Assembly: GCA_002422665.1 (NCBI GenBank)
Contig: DITA01000009.1
Span: 1-5,146 of the forward strand
DNA from: Cloacibacterium caeni_C
Lineage (GTDB): Bacteria; Bacteroidota; Bacteroidia; Flavobacteriales; Weeksellaceae
Reading direction: 5' to 3'
DNA length: 5,146 bases
The number at the start of each line of letters is the position of its first letter. Position 1 is the stretch's first letter. The translations under genes were made by a program, and so were the position numbers. The notes beneath the pieces were generated by a model that made no database searches, was not told the DNA's origin, and saw only the letters and a program-made list of their open reading frames with translations. Below are positions 1-4,639 of the stretch, one piece after another.

Positions 1-427
1 TGACTTTTTTCTTGAGTTGAGTATTTTCTTTTTGAAGAACTTTAGTGGTTTGAACCAAATTTTTACGATCCAGAGCATTTCTTACGCTGGTAATCAATCT
101 GTTAATGTCAATAGGTTTTGAAATAAAATCGTAAGCGCCATCTCTTAAAGAATTTACAGCAGTATCAATATCAGCATGGCCAGAAATCATGACAAAAGTA
201 GTGTCTGGTTTTAATTGAAGTGCTTGTTTCAAAAGTTCTGTACCAGAAAGTTTTGGCATTTTTATATCTGAAATGACTAAGGCAAAATCATCTTTTTCGA
301 TGAGTTTGTAGGCTTCTAAACCATCTTCTGCAACCAAAACTTCGTAATTGGTTAATTCATCTGATAAAATACTGTGGAGTACACCAGAAATTGCTTTTTC
401 GTCTTCTACGATTAATACTTTTTGCAT
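1..427 (-). CDS. NtrC-type response regulator, N-terminal receiver domain (3' end outside window)
   Basis: The minus-strand frame starts at the ATG ending at 427 and stays open to the left edge (142 complete codons, no stop), so the C-terminal part is missing. The protein begins MQKVLIVEDEKAISGVL. It shows a full CheY-like receiver: acidic pair E8-D9, phosphoacceptor D54 in VISDIKMPK, the switch residue S82 in MISGHAD, and the conserved K104 in FISKPID. Residues 115-142 (RNALDRKNL..LQKENTQLK) look like the helical linker that precedes the AAA+ sigma-54-interacting domain in NtrC/AtoC regulators. By family knowledge it would be phosphorylated by a sensor kinase and activate sigma-54 promoters; the output domain is inferred, since it is not in the window. 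The gene lies 40 bp downstream of the membrane protein gene on the same strand but has its own promoter-like element. An OmpR- or LuxR-type output is less likely given the linker. Confidence 0.88.
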   Translation of the reverse strand, partial: MQKVLIVEDEKAISGVLHSILSDELTNYEVLVAEDGLEAYKLIEKDDFALVISDIKMPKLSGTELLKQALQLKPDTTFVMISGHADIDTAVNSLRDGAYDFISKPIDINRLITSVRNALDRKNLVQTTKVLQKENTQLKKKV

Positions 428-431
428 AAGG

Positions 432-439
432 CAAATTTA
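432..439 (-). promoter_or_regulatory. Candidate -7 element for the response regulator gene
   Basis: On the minus strand the octamer TAAATTTG matches the Bacteroidetes -7 consensus TAnnTTTG exactly and ends only four bases before the ATG of the response regulator. A start about four to seven bases downstream would give a leaderless or nearly leaderless mRNA. The -33 box is weak: only GTTC is present at roughly the right distance, near 454-459. The match is seen in the sequence; promoter activity is inferred, and AT-rich DNA produces such octamers by chance. Confidence 0.4.
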
Positions 440-467
440 TTTATTTTTATGGAGAACCTGTGTGAAA

Positions 468-1847
468 TTATTTAATATCACTGCTAAAAATAATGCTTTT
501 TTTATTTTTAACAGTGTCTTTTAACAATAAATTAATTTCTGGATTTTTTGAAATGATGATATTTCCATCAATAAATGGTTTTTGTTGATTACCATGTTCG
601 TAATAAAAAGTTTTATTGATAATAGGGATTTTATATTCTTTACGCGATTTTTCTTCATTTTTTATATTATCAAAATAGTACTTTTTGTCTTTTAAATTTA
701 CGATTTGATTCTCAACTTCTGCTTTTCTTTTAAGAAAATTTTGTGGAATTTTTATCAAGTAAGCTGCATTAAATAGAAGTGAAAATACAGCTAAATAAAA
801 AATGATTTTTTTATTATAATCAGATTGAAAATATAGAATTATAGCACTAAGAAATAAAGGGAAACTGCTTTCGGAAAGCATTCTGGTATTGAGTTCTTCT
901 ATGCCTTGAAAAAATTTTGATATAATTACTAAAACCAAATAAGTTGCCGAAGAAATCAATAAAAATGTAATTGTAAAATCTGACTTCCAAGCTTTATTTT
1001 TTTTGAAGAGAAGGTAAATTAGATAAATAAAAATAAGATTAATAAAGAAAAGAAAAAACTCTATAATAATAGTGATGGGAGTAAAATGAGCAGGTTTTAT
1101 TCCAAAAATTGGGTTTGCTAAGTTCATCACTCCAAGAAAATTTCTAATGATATCAAGACCAATACTGGATTTATCCACCGAAAATCTCTCATTTTCGCCC
1201 ATAATTCCTCCGAAATTCAGAAAATTGTAGAGCATGTAAGACTCAATGAAGAAACCACTTAAAATTATAACAAAGAAAAAATCTTTTTTATAATTCTTAA
1301 ACGTTGGTTTTCTATAATTTATTAAGAGAAATATAAGTATTGCTGCGTAAATAAAAATCCCAGAATATCTGGTTAAAAATAATGCAAGGAATAATAAACT
1401 AGTTGGCAATATAAAAGACCATCCTTTTTTATTCTTGGAAAAAAATTCATGAAAATAATAGATTAGAAAATAAAAAATCCCTAAAAATAAACCTTCAGAT
1501 ATGAGGTTATAAATACAAAAAACAAAAATTTTGGTACACAATAAAATAACGGTTTCTTTGAAATAGAATTTTTTAAAATATGAAAATACTCCAATAAGTA
1601 AAACCGTCAAAATGCTTACTATTCTTGCAGAAAAGTAATAATCATCTGTAAATGAATGAAATAATCTAATTATTAAAGGATAGCCTAATGGAAAAAGATT
1701 AGATTTTACGTCAGGAATACTATCTGCAATTTTTATATAACTCAGCGTATCTGCAACTATTCCTCCATAAGAAATAAAAAAGGGAATAAAAATTGCGAAA
1801 AATAAAATAGCAAAGTAAAGGTAAATGTATTTTTTCTCAGTCATCAT
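468..1847 (-). CDS. Multi-spanning membrane protein, probable GT-C type glycosyltransferase
   Basis: A 459-residue protein of about ten to eleven hydrophobic segments (roughly 7-27, 74-92, 98-133 as two, 145-178 as two, 189-208, 258-282, 290-310, 325-341, 348-365). The first segment is followed by a loop with VADTLSYIKIADS (D33, Y37) and then LFPLGYPLII (residues 51-60). This acidic loop followed by a P-x-x-YP segment is the pattern of GT-C/PMT-like enzymes that use lipid-linked sugars. NTRMLSESSFPL (320-331) resembles the arginine-containing segment late in such proteins. Residues about 370-459 form a lysine-rich soluble tail. It starts 6 bp after the stop of the yggS-like gene, so the two are probably co-transcribed. 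Either M1 (1847) or M2 (1844) could be used. The gene is strikingly AT-rich (for example 9 G/C in 60 bases at 1261-1320). The substrate is unknown, and a non-enzymatic membrane protein cannot be excluded. Confidence 0.75.
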   Translation of the reverse strand: MMTEKKYIYLYFAILFFAIFIPFFISYGGIVADTLSYIKIADSIPDVKSNLFPLGYPLIIRLFHSFTDDYYFSARIVSILTVLLIGVFSYFKKFYFKETVILLCTKIFVFCIYNLISEGLFLGIFYFLIYYFHEFFSKNKKGWSFILPTSLLFLALFLTRYSGIFIYAAILIFLLINYRKPTFKNYKKDFFFVIILSGFFIESYMLYNFLNFGGIMGENERFSVDKSSIGLDIIRNFLGVMNLANPIFGIKPAHFTPITIIIEFFLFFINLIFIYLIYLLFKKNKAWKSDFTITFLLISSATYLVLVIISKFFQGIEELNTRMLSESSFPLFLSAIILYFQSDYNKKIIFYLAVFSLLFNAAYLIKIPQNFLKRKAEVENQIVNLKDKKYYFDNIKNEEKSRKEYKIPIINKTFYYEHGNQQKPFIDGNIIISKNPEINLLLKDTVKNKKSIIFSSDIK

Positions 1848-1853
1848 TAAATT

Positions 1854-2507
1854 TTAATAATTTCTCACTCCAAAAATCGCAGAACCTATTCTTACAGAAG
1901 TAGAACCACATTCTATTGCAAGTGAAAAATCGTCACTCATTCCCATAGAAAGTGTTTCGAGTTTTTTGAAGGTAGAAAGTTCATCGAATAGAGATTTCAG
2001 AACTAAAAACTCTGATTTTACTTGATTTTTATTGTCTGTGAAAGTTGCCATTCCCATCAAACCTAAAATTTCAATATTTTGGTATTGATGTTCTAAATAA
2101 TTGCTGAAAATTTCTTTGGCTTCAGCGATTTCAAGACCGTATTTAGTTTCTTCTTCGGCAATTTTTACTTGAAGTAAAACTTTAATTTTTCTATTGTTTC
2201 TTGCTGCTTCTTTGTTGATTTCTAGTAATAATTTTTCAGAATCTACACTTTGAATAGTGTCAATAAAAGGAGCAATATATTTTACTTTATTGGTTTGTAA
2301 ATGACCAATTAAATGCCATTGAATATCAGCTGGAAGTTCATTTACTTTGGTTAAAAGCTCTTGTACTTTATTTTCTCCAAAAACTTTTTGTCCACAATCA
2401 TAAACTTCTTTTATTTTTTCTACAGGATGAAATTTAGAAACAGCAACTAATTCTACGTTTTCTGGGATTTGGGCTTTAATTTTATGGTAATTTTCTTGAA
2501 TAGACAT
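1854..2507 (-). CDS. yggS: YggS/PLPBP-family pyridoxal phosphate homeostasis protein
   Basis: A 217-residue protein of the YggS/PROSC family, which binds pyridoxal 5'-phosphate in the cytosol and keeps free PLP and vitamin B6/amino acid balance without a known catalytic reaction. It is a single-domain TIM barrel like the N-terminal domain of alanine racemase. Visible marks, numbered from the chosen start: the PLP lysine K25 in VAVSKFHP, then GENKVQEL, WHLIGHLQTNK, LGLMGMATF, MGMSDD (188-193) and the phosphate-binding GSTSVRIG (201-208). The length fits the family (usually 215-235). The frame opens further to an ATG at 2528, giving seven more residues (MKKKIKI). The inner ATG at 2507 is preferred because family members begin at this point and a TAnnTTTG-like box covers the outer ATG. 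It is the first gene of the leftward group and diverges from the ArsR repressor gene. Confidence 0.93.
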   Translation of the reverse strand: MSIQENYHKIKAQIPENVELVAVSKFHPVEKIKEVYDCGQKVFGENKVQELLTKVNELPADIQWHLIGHLQTNKVKYIAPFIDTIQSVDSEKLLLEINKEAARNNRKIKVLLQVKIAEEETKYGLEIAEAKEIFSNYLEHQYQNIEILGLMGMATFTDNKNQVKSEFLVLKSLFDELSTFKKLETLSMGMSDDFSLAIECGSTSVRIGSAIFGVRNY

Positions 2508-2525
2508 GATTTTGATTTTCTTTTT

Positions 2526-2556
2526 CAAATTTATGAAGAAAATTTTGGTTTAGAAA
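2526..2556 (-). promoter_or_regulatory. Candidate promoter of the yggS-like gene
   Basis: Read on the minus strand, TAAATTTG (2526-2533) fits the Bacteroidetes -7 consensus TAnnTTTG exactly. About 19 bases upstream lies TTTTC (2552-2556), an imperfect -33 box. Transcription would begin about 12-15 bases before the ATG at 2507 and downstream of the alternative ATG at 2528, which supports the shorter protein. The -33 box is weak, so confidence is moderate. Confidence 0.4.
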
Positions 2557-2575
2557 ATTATATATCGTAATATTG
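2544..2575 (+). promoter_or_regulatory. Candidate promoter of the arsR operon
   Basis: On the plus strand TTTG (2544-2547) is followed after 20 bases by TAATATTG (2568-2575), one mismatch from the Bacteroidetes -7 consensus TAnnTTTG and at the normal spacing. Transcription would start near 2580, about 15 bases before the arsR ATG. The -7 box lies inside the palindromic operator candidate, so repressor binding would block RNA polymerase. The position is inferred from the motif only. Confidence 0.5.
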
Positions 2576-2590
2576 CAATATGAAAATATA
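2561..2590 (+). promoter_or_regulatory. Palindromic operator candidate for the ArsR repressor
   Basis: A 30 bp imperfect palindrome centred between 2575 and 2576. Its core ATATTGCAATAT (2570-2581) is perfect, and the outer arms TATAT/ATATA (2561-2565 and 2586-2590) also pair, giving 12 of 15 complementary positions. It ends 5 bp before the arsR start codon and overlaps the probable -7 element. ArsR/SmtB repressors bind such AT-rich dyads as dimers and are released when metal or arsenite binds. The symmetry is seen directly; the regulator-site link is inferred from position and family behaviour. Confidence 0.55.
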
Positions 2591-2595
2591 AAAAT

Positions 2596-2925
2596 ATGGG
2601 AATTTCTAAAACTGAACATTTTACAGAAGAACAAAATGAAGTTGCCAAACTCATGAAGGCGCTTTCTCATCCTGCTAGAATTGCGATTGTAGAATATTTA
2701 CTTTCTGTAGATTCATGTATTTGTAATGATATTGTAGACGAGATAAAATTGGCTCAACCAACCGTTTCTCAACATCTTAGAGAACTCAAAAACGCCGGAA
2801 TTATACAAGGCGAAATAGACGGAAAAGCGATTTGCTATTGCATTAATCCTGAAACTTTGAAGAAAATGGAGCATTTTATTTCTGAAATTTTCAGAAAAAT
2901 AGAAAAGCAGAAATCTTGCTGTTAA
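2596..2925 (+). CDS. arsR: ArsR/SmtB-family metalloregulatory repressor
   Basis: A 109-residue winged-helix repressor of usual family length. The family signature KALSHPARIAIVEYLL (21-36) is followed by SCICNDIV (40-47). The pair C41/C43 aligns with the arsenite-sensing ELCVCDL motif of ArsR proteins, although the third cysteine of the classic triad is replaced (V47 region). The recognition helix is QPTVSQHLRELKNAGII (54-70) and the wing is GEIDGKAICYCI (72-83). Additional cysteines occur at 80, 82, 108 and 109, the last two forming a C-terminal CC. It would repress its own operon and release it on binding a thiophilic metalloid; arsenite is inferred from the arsM neighbour. The ATG at 2596 is the only sensible start, since an upstream ATG at 2580 is in another frame and stops after three codons. 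It is first in the rightward group, 202 bp before arsM. Confidence 0.92.
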   Translation: MGISKTEHFTEEQNEVAKLMKALSHPARIAIVEYLLSVDSCICNDIVDEIKLAQPTVSQHLRELKNAGIIQGEIDGKAICYCINPETLKKMEHFISEIFRKIEKQKSCC

Positions 2926-2947
2926 AGTTCTTTCAAAAACGAAAACG

Positions 2948-3076
2948 GAACTAGCCCTGATTGAGCGGCATGTTTGAGCTCTTTTTTGTTATTGCGATGG
3001 ATGAAATGTTCAACAGATTGCTTCACGTTGTTCGCAATGACAAAAAAAGCGAGTAGCGAAAGCAGGAAATAGCTTC
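2948..3076 (+). repeat. Large imperfect palindrome, probable dispersed intergenic repeat
   Basis: This non-coding stretch between arsR and arsM folds back on itself. The inner arms TTTTTTGTTATTGCGA (2982-2997) and TCGCAATGACAAAAAA (3032-3047) pair at 15 of 16 positions, the exception being G-U compatible. Outer arms pair in pieces: CTA (2951-2953) with TAG (3070-3072), CCTG (2956-2959) with CAGG (3063-3066), and GAA (2948-2950) with TTC (3074-3076). The core AGATTGCTTC..TCGCAATGAC (3015-3041) resembles the widely dispersed ATTGCGAGGA/GAAGCAATCT palindromic repeat. The flanks (AGCCCTGATTGAGCGGCAT and AGCGAAAGCAGGAAATAGCT) resemble a REP-like element I recall from flavobacterial intergenic regions. 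The symmetry is seen directly; family membership is from memory. A 60-codon minus-strand frame over it contains VIANNVKQS, typical of spurious translations of this repeat. Confidence 0.7.
2963..2987 (+). terminator. Weak terminator-like hairpin after arsR
   Basis: Within the left half of the repeat, GAGC (2963-2966) can pair with GCTC (2978-2981) across an 11-base loop, and six T residues follow at once (2982-2987). This has the shape of an intrinsic terminator 38 bp after the arsR stop, but the stem is only four pairs. It competes with the much longer fold of the whole repeat. Partial attenuation between arsR and arsM is possible. Confidence 0.2.
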
Positions 3077-3099
3077 TAAAAATTAATCTAAAATTTATA

Positions 3100-3129
3100 A
3101 TCAATCATCAAAAATCATTTATCAATCAT
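3100..3129 (+). repeat. Direct repeat ATCAATCAT in the arsM leader
   Basis: The nonamer ATCAATCAT occurs at 3100-3108 and again at 3121-3129, exactly 21 bp apart, the second copy running into the arsM start codon. A partial ATCATT lies between them. Two helical turns of separation would suit a protein-binding pair or a translation leader feature. A low-complexity accident is equally plausible. Confidence 0.35.
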
Positions 3130-3967
3130 GAATACCAACGAAGAAATTAAAGAAATGGTGAAGCAAAAATATGCGGAAATTGCTTTACAAAACCAAGAAA
3201 CCAACGCTTCATCTTGTTGTGGAAGTGGCGGTTGTAGTACCGAAGTGTACAATATTATGACAGATGATTATGACCATTTGGAAGGTTACAATCCAGACGC
3301 AGACTTAAAATTAGGTTGCGGTTTGCCAACAGAATTTGCCAAAATTAAAAAAGGCGATTACGTAGTAGATTTAGGAAGTGGAGCAGGAAATGACTGTTTC
3401 GTAGCTCGTGCAGAAACTGGCGAATCTGGTAAAGTGGTAGGAATAGATTTCACTCCAGAAATGATAGAAAAAGCCAGAAATAATGCAGATAAATTAGGTT
3501 TCAATAATGTAGAATTCCGTTTGGGAGACATTGAAAACATTCCTTTGATGAGCAATGTTGCCGATGTTGTAGTGAGTAACTGCGTAATGAATTTGGTTCC
3601 TAACAAACCAAAAGCTTTTGCAGAAGTTCAAAGAATTTTGAAACCAACTGGTCATTTTTCGATTTCTGATATTGTTTTGGTGGGAGATTTACCAGAAAAA
3701 ATTAAAAATGCGGCGGAAATGTATGCTGGTTGCGTAGCATCTGCCATTCAAATGGAAGATTATTTGAAAATTATCGAAAATTCTGGTTTCAAAAACATTA
3801 CTTTACAGAAGAAAAAACCGATTATCGTTCCAGATGATATTCTAAAAAATTACCTGAACGAAGAAGAAATTCAGCAGTATAAAGATTCTACCACCAGAAT
3901 TTATAGCATCACTGTTTACGCAGAGAAAGTAGTGGGTTGTTGTACTCCAAATTCGGGTTGTTGTTAA
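3128..3967 (+). CDS. arsM: Arsenite S-adenosylmethionine methyltransferase ArsM
   Basis: A 279-residue cytosolic enzyme that transfers methyl groups from S-adenosylmethionine to As(III), giving methylarsenicals that may be volatile. The SAM-binding Rossmann fold shows motif I VVDLGSGAGND (79-89), acidic D107 in GIDFT, and D134 in LGDIENIP. The arsenic-ligand cysteines are all visible: C36, C64 in LGCGLP, C152 in SNCVMNL and C202 in YAGCVASA. C152 and C202 are 50 residues apart, the spacing of the catalytic pair in characterised ArsM (C174/C224 in the algal enzyme). Further cysteines cluster at the N-terminus (SSCCGSGGC, 28-36) and the C-terminus (GCCTPNSGCC, 270-279), plus C90. The start ATG at 3128 is preceded by an AT-rich leader without a Shine-Dalgarno sequence. 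It lies downstream of arsR and 42 bp before a second methyltransferase. No convincing promoter of its own was found, so read-through from arsR is likely. Confidence 0.95.
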   Translation: MNTNEEIKEMVKQKYAEIALQNQETNASSCCGSGGCSTEVYNIMTDDYDHLEGYNPDADLKLGCGLPTEFAKIKKGDYVVDLGSGAGNDCFVARAETGESGKVVGIDFTPEMIEKARNNADKLGFNNVEFRLGDIENIPLMSNVADVVVSNCVMNLVPNKPKAFAEVQRILKPTGHFSISDIVLVGDLPEKIKNAAEMYAGCVASAIQMEDYLKIIENSGFKNITLQKKKPIIVPDDILKNYLNEEEIQQYKDSTTRIYSITVYAEKVVGCCTPNSGCC

Positions 3968-3980
3968 ATTATTTTTTTTA

Positions 3981-3995
3981 AATCCTTGAAGGATT
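3981..3995 (+). repeat. Short perfect inverted repeat between the two methyltransferase genes
   Basis: AATCCTTGAAGGATT is a perfect 7 bp inverted repeat around a single base, in practice a stem of about five pairs with a five-base loop. It lies 14 bp after the arsM stop codon and 14 bp before the next ATG. A run of eight T precedes it instead of following it, so it is not an intrinsic terminator on the plus strand, nor on the minus strand, where an A-run follows. It could modulate mRNA stability or translation of the downstream gene. Confidence 0.35.
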
Positions 3996-4009
3996 GCTTA
4001 CTTTAAACT

Positions 4010-4630
4010 ATGGAAATAAATAAAAAGCAACATTGGGAAAATGTTTTTGCCACCAAAAAAGAAACAGAAGTAAGTTGGTATCAAGAGAAACCTGAAACTT
4101 CTCTACAATTTTTTGAAAGAAATAACATTCCAAAAACTGCCAAGATTTTAGAAATTGGTGGTGGAGATAGTTATTTGATTGACAATCTATTAGAGCAAGA
4201 TTATGAAAGTCTTACTTTACTTGATATTTCAGAAAATGCGATAGAAAGAATCAAGAAAAGATTAGGCGAAAAAGCAGAAAAAGTCAACTTTGTAGTGTCT
4301 GATATTTTGGATTTTTCTCCTTCAGAAAAATTTGATGTGATACATGATAGAGCGAGTTTTCATTTTTTGACCAAAGATGAAGATATTCAGAAATATGCTA
4401 CTTTGATGAATAATATTTTAAAAGAAAACGGACTGTATTTTGTGGGAACCTTTTCAGAATCAGGACCTCTAAAATGTAGCGGTTTAGAAATTACGCAATA
4501 CAGCAAAGAGAAATTCTTGAAAATTTTCGGAACTCATTTTTCGCTGCTCCATAGTTTTGAAGAAGTACATAAAACACCTTTTGAAACTACTCAAAACTTT
4601 ATTTTCTGCGAATTCCAAAAGAAAATGTAA
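4010..4630 (+). CDS. Class I SAM-dependent methyltransferase of unknown substrate
   Basis: A 206-residue protein with a class I Rossmann methyltransferase core. Motif I is KILEIGGGDSYL (45-56), the acidic ribose ligand is D72 in LLDISENA, motif III is VVSDILDF (95-102), and motif IV is HDRASFHFL (112-120). The N-terminal HWENVFATKKETEVSWYQEKPETSL (8-32, in pieces) and the C-terminal SGPLKCSGLEI..YS and HKTPFETTQNFIFCEF segments match a widespread uncharacterised methyltransferase family. I recall members with cysteines at the positions equivalent to C156 and C200. It is not homologous to ArsM beyond the fold: the four arsenic-ligand cysteines are absent. It lies 42 bp after arsM and 9 bp before a CDF transporter gene, so it is probably in the same transcript. 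A role on a thiophilic substrate (arsenic, selenium, tellurium or a thiol) is suggested by context and by the two cysteines only. A TehB- or thiopurine-type methyltransferase is an alternative label. Confidence 0.85.
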   Translation: MEINKKQHWENVFATKKETEVSWYQEKPETSLQFFERNNIPKTAKILEIGGGDSYLIDNLLEQDYESLTLLDISENAIERIKKRLGEKAEKVNFVVSDILDFSPSEKFDVIHDRASFHFLTKDEDIQKYATLMNNILKENGLYFVGTFSESGPLKCSGLEITQYSKEKFLKIFGTHFSLLHSFEEVHKTPFETTQNFIFCEFQKKM

Positions 4631-4639
4631 TTTTATGTG

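Noticed and set aside
2482..2670. A 62-codon minus-strand open frame
   Set aside because: It overlaps the start of the yggS-like gene and the arsR gene in other frames and would span the divergent promoter region; no family resemblance.
2982..3047. The long inner hairpin as an intrinsic terminator
   Set aside because: The T run is at the beginning of the 5' arm and the A run at the end of the 3' arm on both strands, so no U tract follows the stem. It fits a repeat palindrome better than a terminator.
2922..3104. A 60-codon minus-strand open frame across the arsR-arsM gap
   Set aside because: It lies almost wholly in the palindromic repeat, overlaps the last codon of arsR, and its product contains VIANNVKQS, the kind of peptide produced by spurious translation of the dispersed ATTGCGA repeat.
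3049..3127. A separate arsM promoter
   Set aside because: TAAAATTT near 3089-3096 lacks the final G of TAnnTTTG and no TTG box occurs at a suitable distance, so it was not listed as a promoter.
3358..3606. An 82-codon minus-strand open frame inside arsM
   Set aside because: It is entirely antisense to the clearly coding arsM frame and shows no recognisable domain.
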